A DNA stretch of 64,000 bases from Amycolatopsis sp. NBRC 101858 (GTDB lineage Bacteria; Actinomycetota; Actinomycetes; Mycobacteriales; Pseudonocardiaceae), in the NCBI RefSeq assembly GCF_030269325.1, contig NZ_BSTD01000005.1, forward strand, positions 577,391 through 641,390. The letters run 5' to 3'. Positions 33,408 to 41,991 of the stretch are shown piece after piece (position 1 is the first letter of the stretch; every line of letters starts with the position of its first letter). A program made the position numbers and the translations under genes. The notes beneath the pieces are model-generated. The model did not search any database. It saw nothing but the letters and a program-made list of their open reading frames with translations, and was not told the origin of the DNA.

Positions 33408-33719
33408 ATGGCCGTCATCTCACAGAGTGACTGGACTGGCTCACCTTCCGGTCAGTCCGGCACACTGAGTGACACGAAATGGCATTTCGACCGTCCCCGA
33501 GACGTCGAACCCGCCGAAAGTAGGTCTCCGTACGGCCCGATGATCACGGGCGGTGTACGTCCAGTCGCGCGCGCGACTCGTGAGTAAACGTTTGTGTTAC
33601 GTAGCGTGCCGTTCCTATGGCGCTTTCCTGTCCGTTGGGTACGGTCTGGCGGTCGACCCGGCAGTGGGCCGGGTCGTGCCCTTGACCATCCGCTGGATCA
33701 GCGGGGAGGGAGACACACG
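33408..33719. other. Leader region of the nucleoside operon
   Basis: No gene is supported. CCGCTG-GAT-CAGCGG at 33690-33704 is a perfect inverted repeat directly before the GGGGAGGG ribosome site, a possible operator or leader hairpin. An imperfect hairpin near 33430-33465 (GACTGGACTGG and CCGGTCAGTC) may end the alpha-galactosidase transcript. Confidence 0.4.
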
Positions 33720-34871
33720 TTGCGTCGCATGCGTGGAACCGCGCTGGCCGCCGCGGCCATGGCCGGGGTGCTCGCCCTGGCCGGGTGCGCCAAGGACTCG
33801 GCCGGTGGTAGCAGCAACAACAGCGCCGCGCCTTCGTCGGGTGGCTCGGACTGCGTCACCGCGCAGAAGCCGCCCGCCGCGCCCGCCGCGTCGAGCAGCA
33901 CCGCCGCCGCCGGCGGCAAGGTCGACGGCAGCAAGCTGAAGATCGGCCTGGCCTTCGACGTGGGCGGCCGGGGTGACGCGTCGTTCAACGACGCCGCCGC
34001 CGCGGGCACCGACAAGGCGAAGTCCGAGCTGGGCGTGACCACGGTGAACGAAAGCACCGCGTCCGCCAGCGAGGCCGAGTCGGCCAAGCAGCAGCGCCTC
34101 GACCAGATGGCCTCCCAGGGCTTGAACCCGATCGTCGCGGTCGGCTTCGCCTACGCCGACTCGGTCAAGGCCGTCGCCGCCAAGTACCCGAACACCAAGT
34201 TCGCGATCGTCGACGACGACTCGATCACGCTCCCGAACGTCACGCCGCTGGTCTTCGCCGAGGAGCAGGGTTCGTTCCTGGCCGGCGTCGCCGCCGCGTA
34301 CAAGAGCAAGAGCTGCCACATCGGCTTCGTCGGCGGTGTCAACACCCCGCTGATCCAGAAGTTCGAGGCCGGCTTCCTGCAGGGCGCGAAGACGGTTTCG
34401 TCCAAGATCAAGATCGAGGACGAGTACCTCACCCCGGCCGGTGACTTCTCCGGGTTCCAGGACCCGCCGAAGGGCAACGCCAAGGCCGCGGCCGAGATCG
34501 CCAAGGGCGCGGACGTGATCTACCACGCCGCCGGCGCCTCCGGTAAGGGCGTCTTCGACGCCGCCAAGTCGGGCAACGCGCTGGCCATCGGCGTCGACTC
34601 CGACCAGTACAACCAGAAGACCGTCGCGGCCGACAAGGACGTCATCATCACGTCCATGCTCAAGCGCGTCGACGTCGCGGTGTTCGACTACATCCAGGCC
34701 GTCGCGAAGGGCGACCTGACCGTCCTGCCGAAGCGGTTCGACCTCAAGGTCGACGGCGTCGGCTACGCCACCTCCGGTGGCAAGGTCGACGACATCAAGG
34801 ACGTCCTGGACGGCTACAAGGCCCAGATCATCTCGGGCGCGATCACCGTTTCGGACAAGCCGCAGAAGTAG
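33720..34871 (+). CDS. BMP-family nucleoside-binding lipoprotein
   Basis: Substrate-binding lipoprotein of a nucleoside ABC importer. The signal has lipobox LALAGC (Cys about 24), a Ser/Ala-rich linker, then the basic membrane protein (BMP/PnrA) fold: IGLAFDVGGRGDASFNDAAA, NPIVAVGFAYADSVKAVAAK, EEQGSFLAGVAAAYKSK, and the ribose/base-binding AAGASGKGVFDAA and IGVDSDQYN. TTG 33720 is preferred as start because GGGGAGGG is the only good ribosome site; ATG 33729 is the alternative. Transporter, cdd and deoA genes follow, so the ligand is probably a pyrimidine or general nucleoside. Confidence 0.93.
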   Translation: MRRMRGTALAAAAMAGVLALAGCAKDSAGGSSNNSAAPSSGGSDCVTAQKPPAAPAASSSTAAAGGKVDGSKLKIGLAFDVGGRGDASFNDAAAAGTDKAKSELGVTTVNESTASASEAESAKQQRLDQMASQGLNPIVAVGFAYADSVKAVAAKYPNTKFAIVDDDSITLPNVTPLVFAEEQGSFLAGVAAAYKSKSCHIGFVGGVNTPLIQKFEAGFLQGAKTVSSKIKIEDEYLTPAGDFSGFQDPPKGNAKAAAEIAKGADVIYHAAGASGKGVFDAAKSGNALAIGVDSDQYNQKTVAADKDVIITSMLKRVDVAVFDYIQAVAKGDLTVLPKRFDLKVDGVGYATSGGKVDDIKDVLDGYKAQIISGAITVSDKPQK

Positions 34872-34885
34872 CTCACTACGCGCCG

Positions 34886-34914
34886 GGGCTCGGAGGGATT
34901 TCCCCTCCGAGCCC
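34886..34914 (+). terminator. Intra-operon hairpin after the binding-protein gene
   Basis: GGGCTCGGAGGG pairs exactly with CCCTCCGAGCCC across a 5-base loop, 14 bases beyond the lipoprotein stop. No T-run follows. It may stabilise the upstream message or partly stop transcription so that more binding protein is made than transporter. Confidence 0.6.
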
Positions 34915-34949
34915 TGACGTGTTTAACGAGATATGGAATTCTCCCGCCC

Positions 34950-36521
34950 ATGAGCACTGCCGAGGCCCCGGCCGAGGCCGTCCCCGACCGGGGCGTCCCC
35001 GCCGTCCAGCTGACCGGGATCACCAAACGTTTCCCCGGCGTGGTGGCCAACTCCGACGTCAACCTCACCGTCGCCGCGGGCGAGGTGCACGCCATCTGTG
35101 GCGAGAACGGCGCCGGCAAGTCCACCCTGATGAAGATCCTCTACGGCATGCAGCCGCCGGACGAGGGCACGATCGCGATCAACGGCGACGAGGTGAAGCT
35201 GCGCAACCCGCAGGACGCCATCCGCGCCGGGATCGGCATGGTGCACCAGCACTTCATGCTGGCCGACAACCTCACGGTCGGCGAGAACGTGTTCCTCGGC
35301 GCCGAGGGCCTGCACGGCATCGGGCGCGCCGCCCGGGCGCGGCTGGCCGAGCTGGCCGAGCGGACCGGGCTGCACGCCAAGCCCGACACCCTGCTCGAAG
35401 AGCTGGGCGTGGCCGACCGCCAGCGCGTCGAGATCGTCAAGGTGCTCTACCGCGGGGCGAAGATCATCATCCTGGACGAGCCGACCGCGGTGCTCGTGCC
35501 GCAGGAGGTCGACGCGCTGTTCGCGACCGTCCGGGAGATGAAGGGCGACGGCTACACGTTCCTCTTCATCTCGCACAAGCTCGACGAGGTGCGCGCGATC
35601 GCCGACACCGTCACGGTGATCCGGCGCGGCACGACCGTGGGCACGGCCGACCCGAAGACCATCACTTCGCGCCAGCTCGCGGAGATGATGGTCGGCTCGG
35701 AGCTGCCCAGCCCGGAGACCCGCGAGTCCACCGTCACCGACCGCGCCGTGCTGCGGCTGACCGGGCTGACGCTGGGCGCCGAGGGGTCCGACCGCAACGC
35801 GCTCGACGACGTCACGTTCACCGTGCGCGCGGGCGAGGTGCTCGGCGTCGCCGGTGTCGAGGGCAACGGCCAGACCGAGCTCGTCGAGACCATCATGGGC
35901 ATGCGCAAGCCGACCGGCGGCACGATCGAGCTGGTCGACGCCGAAGGGAAAGCACGCGACCTGACGAAGGCGGGCACGCTGGCGCGGCGCGAGGCCGGCA
36001 TCGGCTACATCGCCGAAGACCGCACGCGGCACAGCCTGCTGCTCACGCAACCGTTGTGGGTCAACCGGATCCTCGGCTACCAGACCCGCGAACCGGTCTC
36101 CAAGGGACAGTTGCTCGACATCGCGGGCACGCGCGCGGACACCGAGCGGATCGTGCGCGAGTACGACGTCCGCACGCCGGGGATCGACGTCCCCGCCGCG
36201 GCGCTCTCGGGCGGAAACCAGCAGAAGCTGATCGTCGGGCGGGAGCTGTCCGGCAACCCGGTGCTGCTGATCGCGTCGCACCCGACCCGCGGTGTCGACG
36301 TCGGCGCGCAGGCGCTGATCTGGGAGAACATCCGCCAGGCCCGCGCGGCCGGCCTCGCCGTGCTGCTGATCTCGGCCGACCTCGACGAGCTCATCGGCCT
36401 GTCCGACACGATCCGCGTCATGCTGCGCGGGCGGCTCGTCAGCGAGGCCGACCCCGCCACGGTGACTCCGCAAGAACTGGGTTCGGCGATGACCGGCGCC
36501 GGAGAGGGTGACGACGAATGA
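34950..36521 (+). CDS. Nucleoside ABC transporter ATPase, two domains
   Basis: A 523-aa duplicated ATPase powering nucleoside import, like NupO/YufO. Domain 1: Walker A GENGAGKST, Q-loop GMVHQHFML, Walker B KIIILDEPTAVL; its signature is atypical (GVADRQRVEIVK). Domain 2: degenerate Walker A GVEGNGQTEL, signature ALSGGNQQKL, and Walker B changed to LLIASHPTRGVD, as usual for this family where the second site is weak. It overlaps the next permease start by ATGA. Confidence 0.95.
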   Translation: MSTAEAPAEAVPDRGVPAVQLTGITKRFPGVVANSDVNLTVAAGEVHAICGENGAGKSTLMKILYGMQPPDEGTIAINGDEVKLRNPQDAIRAGIGMVHQHFMLADNLTVGENVFLGAEGLHGIGRAARARLAELAERTGLHAKPDTLLEELGVADRQRVEIVKVLYRGAKIIILDEPTAVLVPQEVDALFATVREMKGDGYTFLFISHKLDEVRAIADTVTVIRRGTTVGTADPKTITSRQLAEMMVGSELPSPETRESTVTDRAVLRLTGLTLGAEGSDRNALDDVTFTVRAGEVLGVAGVEGNGQTELVETIMGMRKPTGGTIELVDAEGKARDLTKAGTLARREAGIGYIAEDRTRHSLLLTQPLWVNRILGYQTREPVSKGQLLDIAGTRADTERIVREYDVRTPGIDVPAAALSGGNQQKLIVGRELSGNPVLLIASHPTRGVDVGAQALIWENIRQARAAGLAVLLISADLDELIGLSDTIRVMLRGRLVSEADPATVTPQELGSAMTGAGEGDDE

Positions 36522-37615
36522 CCTCCTGGCGCACGAAACTGCTGCCACCGCTGCTGGCGATCGTGTTCGCCGTGCTGCTGTCGGCGATCGCCCTGATCAT
36601 CTCGGGGGCCGACCCGCTCCAGGCCTACGGCACGATGATCGGCCAGATGTTCAAGGGCTCGACCGCGGTCGACACCGTGAACCTCGCGACCGTGTACTAC
36701 CTGTCCGGGCTCGCGGTCGCCATCGGCTTCCAGATGAACCTCTTCAACATCGGGGTCGAGGGCCAGTACCGGTTCGCCGCGGTCGTCGCGGCCATCGCCG
36801 GCGGCGCGCTGCAGCTCCCGCCGGTGATCCACACGCTGGTCATCCTCATCGTCGCGGTCGTCGCCGGTGCGGCGTACGCGGCCATCCCGGCGATCCTCAA
36901 GGTCACCCGCGGGGTGAGCGAGGTGATCGCGACGATCATGCTGAACGCGATCGTCGGCGGGATCATCGCCTTCCTCATCAACGCCGACCAGTTCGGCGTG
37001 CAGCGGGGCAACAACATCGGGACCCGCGAGATCGCGCCGTCCGGCCGGATCCCGGGCATCCCGCTCGGCTCGGGGACGCTCTTCGGGTTCGTGGTCATCG
37101 CCGCGATCATCGGTGCCGCCTACTGGTTCATGCTCAACCGCACGCGGTTCGGCTTCGAGCTCAAGGCCTCCGGCGAGTCGACCACCGCGGCCGCCGCGGG
37201 TGGTGTCAACGCCAAGAAGATGACGCTGATCGCGATGCTGCTCTCCGGCGGTGTCGCGGGTCTGGTCGCGATGCCGGAGCTGCTCGGCCGCGACTACACC
37301 TACGGCATCACCTCGACCCAGATGTACGGCTTCACCGGCATCGCCGTCGCGCTGCTGGGCCGCAACCACCCCGGCGGCATCGCGCTCGGCGCGCTGCTGT
37401 GGGCGTTCCTCGACACCTCCGCGGTGTCGCTGGAGCAGATCAACGTGTCCAAGGAGATCGCGACGATCATGCAGGGCATCATCGTGCTGTCGGTCGTCGT
37501 GGCGTACGAGGTCGTGCGCCGGGCCGACCTGGCCGCCGAACAACGCAGGGTGGGCCGGGCACTCGCCGGCAACGGCCGCAAGGGCGCTTCGGTCGCCGAA
37601 GGGGGTGCGGTCTGA
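36518..37615 (+). CDS. Nucleoside ABC transporter permease 1
   Basis: A 365-aa membrane permease of the BPD_transp_2 family, similar to NupP/YufP. Eight or more helices are visible. Family landmarks are GLAVAIGFQMNLFNIGVEGQ (residues 61-80), ASGESTTAAAAGGVNAKK and TGIAVALLGRNHPGGIALGA. It is translationally coupled to both neighbours (ATGA before, TGATG after), which fits equal amounts of the two permeases. Confidence 0.95.
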   Translation: MTSWRTKLLPPLLAIVFAVLLSAIALIISGADPLQAYGTMIGQMFKGSTAVDTVNLATVYYLSGLAVAIGFQMNLFNIGVEGQYRFAAVVAAIAGGALQLPPVIHTLVILIVAVVAGAAYAAIPAILKVTRGVSEVIATIMLNAIVGGIIAFLINADQFGVQRGNNIGTREIAPSGRIPGIPLGSGTLFGFVVIAAIIGAAYWFMLNRTRFGFELKASGESTTAAAAGGVNAKKMTLIAMLLSGGVAGLVAMPELLGRDYTYGITSTQMYGFTGIAVALLGRNHPGGIALGALLWAFLDTSAVSLEQINVSKEIATIMQGIIVLSVVVAYEVVRRADLAAEQRRVGRALAGNGRKGASVAEGGAV

Positions 37616-38892
37616 TGGTCGTCACCGACGTCTCCCGGCCCGACGCGGGCAGCCCCGGCACCATGCCGGTGCACCGCAAGCGGTCCCGGATCCCCGGCTG
37701 GCTGCGCGGGGTCATCTGGGCCGTCATCGCCATCGCCGTCGTCTCGACGGCGTCGTACTCCACCGGCGTCGCCGCGCTGACCTCGTCGAACACTTCCTCG
37801 ACGGCGTTGCGCCTGGCGCTGCCGATCCTGCTGTGCGCGCTCGGCGGTCTCTGGGCCGAACGCGCGGGCGTCGTCAACATCGGCCTCGAGGGCATGATGA
37901 TCCTCGGGACCTGGGGTGCCGCCTGGGGTTCGTACTACGGCGGCGTCTGGGCCGGCCTGCTGGCCGCGATCGTCTTCGGCGCGCTGGGCGGGCTGCTGCA
38001 CGCGGTGGCGACGGTGACGTTCAACGTCAACCACATCGTCTCCGGCGTCGCGATCAACCTGCTCGGCCTCGGCGTGACGAAGTACCTGGCGAACCTGGTC
38101 TTCGAGCCGCTGTCGGGCAACCCGCGGCAGTCGCCGGTGGTGCCGAAGTTCGACACCTACTCGGCTTCGGGCCTGTCCGACTGGCTCGGTGACCTCGAGA
38201 AGGAGCAGCGCGTCGGGATCTCCGACGTCGCCGGCATCCTGCGCGGCCTGGTCACCGAGGTGGCGCCGCTGACGATGATCGCGATCATCCTCGTGCCGGT
38301 GAGCTTCTGGGTGCTCTGGAAGACCCGCTTCGGCCTGCGGCTGCGCTCGTGCGGCGAAAACCCGGTGGCCGCGGAGTCCCTGGGCGTCAACGTCTACCGG
38401 CACAAGTACATCGCGATGCTCATCTCCGGTGCGCTGGCCGGCATGGGTGGCGCGTCGCTGGTGCTGCTGCGCGGCGGCGCGGACTACCTGGAGAACCAGA
38501 CGAACGGCCGCGGGTACATCGGCCTCGCGGCGATGATCTTCGGCAACTGGCGCCCGGGTGGCCTGCTCGGCGGCGCGGCGCTGTTCGGTTACGCGGACGG
38601 CCTGCAGCTCGCCGGCGGTGGCGAAGCGGTGCTCGCGCTGCTGTACGGCGCGGTGATCCTGGTCGGCGTGATCGTCGTGGTGCAGTTGTTCCGCCGCCAG
38701 TGGATCGCGGCCGGGCTCGGCGTCGTCGGCGCGGGCGTGCTGTACGCGATCTACTGGTCCAACGACACGCTGCCGTCGGACCTGATCCCGTACACCGCGC
38801 ACTTCGTGACGCTGATCGTGCTGGCCGTGGCTTCGCAGCGGCTGCGGCCGCCGAAGGCCGACGGGCAGCCGTACCGGCGGGGTGAAGACTAG
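37615..38892 (+). CDS. Nucleoside ABC transporter permease 2
   Basis: A 425-aa second permease, similar to NupQ/YufQ. An N-terminal cytoplasmic segment of about 28 residues precedes the first helix. LWAERAGVVNIGLEGMMILG and SCGENPVAAESLGVNVYRHK are the family hallmarks, and NGRGYIGLAAMIFGNWRPGG is the conserved late loop. It forms the heteromeric channel with permease 1. Its stop shares a base with the GTG of cdd. Confidence 0.95.
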   Translation: MVVTDVSRPDAGSPGTMPVHRKRSRIPGWLRGVIWAVIAIAVVSTASYSTGVAALTSSNTSSTALRLALPILLCALGGLWAERAGVVNIGLEGMMILGTWGAAWGSYYGGVWAGLLAAIVFGALGGLLHAVATVTFNVNHIVSGVAINLLGLGVTKYLANLVFEPLSGNPRQSPVVPKFDTYSASGLSDWLGDLEKEQRVGISDVAGILRGLVTEVAPLTMIAIILVPVSFWVLWKTRFGLRLRSCGENPVAAESLGVNVYRHKYIAMLISGALAGMGGASLVLLRGGADYLENQTNGRGYIGLAAMIFGNWRPGGLLGGAALFGYADGLQLAGGGEAVLALLYGAVILVGVIVVVQLFRRQWIAAGLGVVGAGVLYAIYWSNDTLPSDLIPYTAHFVTLIVLAVASQRLRPPKADGQPYRRGED

Positions 38893-39281
38893 TGTCCACA
38901 ATAGACTGGGACGCTCTGCGCGCTCAGGCGATCGAGGCCGCTTCCCATGCGTACGCGCCTTATTCGGGCCTGCACGTCGGGGTCGCCGGGATCGTCGACG
39001 ACGGTCGCGTGGTCACCGGGTGCAACGTCGAGAACGCGTCGTACGGGCTCGGGCTCTGCGCCGAATGCACGATGGCCGGGCAGCTGCGGCTGTCCGGCGG
39101 CGGCAAGCTGGTCGCCGTCGCGTGCCGCAGCGGCGCCGGTGACCTGCTGATGCCGTGCGGGCGCTGCCGGCAGATCCTGTTCGAGCTGGGCGGTTCCGCC
39201 TGCCTGGTGGACACGCCCAGCGGCATCCTGCCGATGTCGGACGTGCTGCCGGACGCCTTCGGCCCGGACGACCTGCCGTGA
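38892..39281 (+). CDS. cdd: Cytidine deaminase
   Basis: Deaminates cytidine and deoxycytidine to uridine and deoxyuridine. The 129-aa homotetrameric type has the zinc site CAECTMAG (Cys plus catalytic Glu) and PCGRCRQIL. Substrate residues are in GCNVENASYGL. GTG 38892 shares one base with the permease stop; its own stop overlaps the deoA GTG as GTGA. It acts on nucleosides brought in by the upstream importer. Confidence 0.96.
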   Translation: MSTIDWDALRAQAIEAASHAYAPYSGLHVGVAGIVDDGRVVTGCNVENASYGLGLCAECTMAGQLRLSGGGKLVAVACRSGAGDLLMPCGRCRQILFELGGSACLVDTPSGILPMSDVLPDAFGPDDLP

Positions 39282-40561
39282 CGGGGTTCGCGGCGGTCGA
39301 CGTCATCCGGACCAAGCGGGACGGCGGCCGGCTCTCGGACGAGCAGATCGACTGGGTCGTCGACGCCTACACCCACGGCGTGGTCGCCGAAGAGCAGATG
39401 TCGGCGCTGGCCATGGCGATCTTCTTGCGGGGCATGGACTCCGGCGAGATCTCGCGGTGGACCGGCGCGATGATCTCCTCCGGCGAGCGGCTCTCCTTGG
39501 ACGTCTCGCGGCCGACGGTCGACAAGCACTCGACGGGCGGGGTCGGCGACAAGATCACGCTGCCGCTGGCGCCGTTGGTGGCGGCGTGCGGCGCGGCGGT
39601 GCCGCAGCTGTCCGGGCGCGGGCTCGGGCACACCGGCGGGACACTCGACAAGCTGGAGTCGATCCCGGGGTGGCGCGCTTCGCTGTCCACCGAGGAGATC
39701 GCTCGTCAGCTGGAGGACGTCGGCGCGGTGGTCTGCGCGGCGACGTCCGGGCTCGCGCCGGCGGACAAGAAGCTGTACGCGCTGCGCGACGTGACGTCCA
39801 CTGTGGAGTCGATCCCGCTGATCGCCAGCTCGATCATGAGCAAGAAGATCGCGGAGGGCGCGTCCGGGCTGGTCCTGGACGTCAAGTTCGGGTCGGGCGC
39901 GTTCATGAAGACCCTGGACCAGGCCCGGACCTTGGCCTCGACGTTGACTTCGATCGGCGTCGACCACGGCGTCCCGACGACGGCGCTGCTGACCGACATG
40001 AACGTCCCGCTGGGACGCGCGGTCGGGAACGCGGTGGAGGTCGCGGAGTCGGTTTCCGTGCTCCAGGGTGGCGGGCCCGCGGACGTCGTTTCGCTGACGC
40101 TGGCGTTGGCGCGGGAGATGCTGGCGCTGGCCGGTCTCGACGTCGACCCGGCCGCGGTGCTGGCTTCCGGCGAGGCGTACGAGACGTGGTGCCGGATGAT
40201 CTCCGCTCAGGGCGGCGACCCGTCGGCGCCGTTGCCGACGCCGTCGCACGTCCACACGGTCGTCGCGCCGGCTTCGGGTGTGCTGGCTTCGCTGGACGCG
40301 TACGCGGTGGGTGTCGCGGCGTGGCGGCTGGGCGCGGGCCGGGCCCGCAAGGAGGACCCGGTCCAGGCCGCGGCGGGCATCCTGTGCCTGGCCAAGCCCG
40401 GTGACCCGGTCACCGAGGGTGAGCCGCTGCTGGAGCTGCACACGGACACCCCGGAAGCGGTTCCGGCGGCCCTGGCAGCTCTCGAAGGCGGCTTCGCGGT
40501 CGCCTCTGAGGCGCCCGAGCCGGGCCCGATCGTCCGGGAGACGATCCGCGGCACGGTGTGA
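39278..40561 (+). CDS. deoA: Thymidine/pyrimidine-nucleoside phosphorylase
   Basis: Splits thymidine or deoxyuridine with phosphate to give the base and deoxyribose 1-phosphate. The 427-aa protein begins AAVDVIRTKRDGGRLSDEQI and has the signature KHSTGGVGDKITLPLAPLVA (phosphate and substrate loop), SGRGLGHTGGTLDKLES, and the glycine-rich C-terminal domain (RKEDPVQAAAGI). GTG 39278 overlaps the cdd stop. It is the last gene of the operon; a hairpin terminator follows. Confidence 0.96.
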   Translation: MTGFAAVDVIRTKRDGGRLSDEQIDWVVDAYTHGVVAEEQMSALAMAIFLRGMDSGEISRWTGAMISSGERLSLDVSRPTVDKHSTGGVGDKITLPLAPLVAACGAAVPQLSGRGLGHTGGTLDKLESIPGWRASLSTEEIARQLEDVGAVVCAATSGLAPADKKLYALRDVTSTVESIPLIASSIMSKKIAEGASGLVLDVKFGSGAFMKTLDQARTLASTLTSIGVDHGVPTTALLTDMNVPLGRAVGNAVEVAESVSVLQGGGPADVVSLTLALAREMLALAGLDVDPAAVLASGEAYETWCRMISAQGGDPSAPLPTPSHVHTVVAPASGVLASLDAYAVGVAAWRLGAGRARKEDPVQAAAGILCLAKPGDPVTEGEPLLELHTDTPEAVPAALAALEGGFAVASEAPEPGPIVRETIRGTV

Positions 40562-40583
40562 TGATCATCGCGATGATGATCAC
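40558..40583. other. 26-bp near-palindrome at the deoA stop
   Basis: GTGATGATCATCG followed by CGATGATGATCAC is symmetric except for one base pair in each arm. It spans the deoA stop codon. It may be part of the 3' end structure of the operon or a protein site. Confidence 0.45.
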
Positions 40584-40607
40584 CCGACTGAGTGACGTCT
40601 GACGCAT

Positions 40608-40646
40608 GAAGAAGCCCCCACCGGAAGTTCCGGCGGGGGCTTCTTC
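40608..40646. terminator. Terminator between deoA and the coiled-coil gene
   Basis: GAAGAAGCCCCC-A-CCGG pairs with CCGG-C-GGGGGCTTCTTC around AAGTT, with one mismatch. Symmetric GAAGAA and TTCTTC ends let it serve both convergent transcripts. Confidence 0.8.
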
Positions 40647-40654
40647 GCGTAGTC

Positions 40655-41779
40655 CTACTCCGTGGCTTCTTCCGCGCCTTCGCCCGGCTTGGCCTTGGCG
40701 TCGGCCGGCTTCGGGGCGCGGCCGTTGCGGGAGCTGCGCCGCGGCTGGCGCGGGGCCGGCGGGGGCGGGGCGATCTGCTGGACGGCCGGGCCGCCGCCGA
40801 GCATCAGCTCCGCGAACGTCGCCATCGCCTCGTCGAGCTGGCCGCCGATGCGGCGGACGCTCTCGTCGTTGCTCTTGCGGACCAGCGTGTCGACCGAGTC
40901 GGTGTCCGGCTGCTTGGACAGCGTGCCCTCGACCTTGGACAGCCCGGCCTTGAGCGCGCCGTCGAGGTCGCCGATGCCGGAGAGGAAGCCGTCTTCTACC
41001 TTGTCGAGGCGGCCGGCCAGCTCGTCGAGGCGGGTGGTGACCGTCTCGAGGCGGTTGCCGAGCTTCTCCAGGCGGTCCGAGGCGTCGATCATCTCGCCGG
41101 TCTCGGTCAGCGCCGTCTTGAGCGCCTCGGTGTTCGCGCCGATGCGCTCGCCGGTGACGCGGTCCAGCTCGCCGATGCGCTCGTGCGTCGTGCGGCTCAG
41201 CTCGTCGACCTTGCCCCGCAGCTCGTGGTCGGCGTGGTCGACGCGCTCGCGCAGCGACGCCTCGGCCTGCTCGATCCGCTCGCGGACCGGGCCGTGCACC
41301 GACTGCGGGATCGAGTCGAGCTTCGCGTCCTGCTTGTCGAGGTGGCTGCCGACCTCGTCGATCCGGCGGTGGATGTTCTGGAGTTTGTCCTCGAGTCCGT
41401 CCATCCGGCCCGCGACGCCCTCGAAGCGGGCGGCCATGCCGTCGAGCCGGCCGTCGAGCTGCGCGAACGGCTTGGCCAGCTTGTCGACGATGCTCTCGAC
41501 GGCACGGGTCAGTGCGGCGATCGCGTTGTCCTGGGCCTCGAGCCGCGACATCGTCTCGTCGAGGCGCTCGGCGAGGACGCTGACCTCGGTGCGGTCGGGC
41601 ATCTCGGACAGCCGCTTGCGGACCGCGCCCAGCGAGTCCACCGGCGCGAGGCGGGCGTAGATGTCGTCGAGCGCGTCGAAGATCTGCTGCTGCTCGCTCT
41701 CACGCACTTCGGCCGCGCGCACCAGCATGTTGCGCATCCGGTCGAAGGACGGGGCGGCAATGTGGTTGTCAGTGGTCAC
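40655..41779 (-). CDS. Long coiled-coil protein of unknown function
   Basis: A 374-aa protein with almost continuous heptad character from residue 20 to 310 (RLDETMSRLEAQDNAIAALT, LDGRLDGMAARFEGVAGRMD, RLETVTTRLDELAGRLDKVE). A Pro/Arg-rich tail (PPPPAPRQPRRSSRNGR) and an Ala/Lys/Glu-rich end follow. The repeats resemble apolipoprotein-like helices. No enzyme motif or membrane segment is seen. It may be structural or a scaffold. Its start has only a weak context; ATG 41779 is used. It is convergent with deoA. Confidence 0.8.
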   Translation of the reverse strand: MTTDNHIAAPSFDRMRNMLVRAAEVRESEQQQIFDALDDIYARLAPVDSLGAVRKRLSEMPDRTEVSVLAERLDETMSRLEAQDNAIAALTRAVESIVDKLAKPFAQLDGRLDGMAARFEGVAGRMDGLEDKLQNIHRRIDEVGSHLDKQDAKLDSIPQSVHGPVRERIEQAEASLRERVDHADHELRGKVDELSRTTHERIGELDRVTGERIGANTEALKTALTETGEMIDASDRLEKLGNRLETVTTRLDELAGRLDKVEDGFLSGIGDLDGALKAGLSKVEGTLSKQPDTDSVDTLVRKSNDESVRRIGGQLDEAMATFAELMLGGGPAVQQIAPPPPAPRQPRRSSRNGRAPKPADAKAKPGEGAEEATE

Positions 41780-41916
41780 TGCTGTGTGTCCTTCGTCGGC
41801 GGGGAAATGGAGGGACGTGCCACGAAGCTTAACGATTGCGAAATTGCTGTGCGTATGGCCCCCGTGAAGCGCGTATTACGGAGGCTGCCCCCGGATGGCC
41901 GATTCGTCGCATGATC

Positions 41917-41935
41917 GTCAACGCTGAGCGTTGAC
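41917..41935. promoter_or_regulatory. 19-bp inverted repeat before add
   Basis: GTCAACGC-TGA-GCGTTGAC has perfect 8-base arms. It lies 57 bases before the add start and 138 bases before the divergent coiled-coil gene, a position fitting an operator. The regulator is not known. Confidence 0.5.
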
Positions 41936-41991
41936 CGGAGCCTGAGAGTTACGTCCATGTAGGGGAATGACAACGAGGTTACCGTTGGGGG

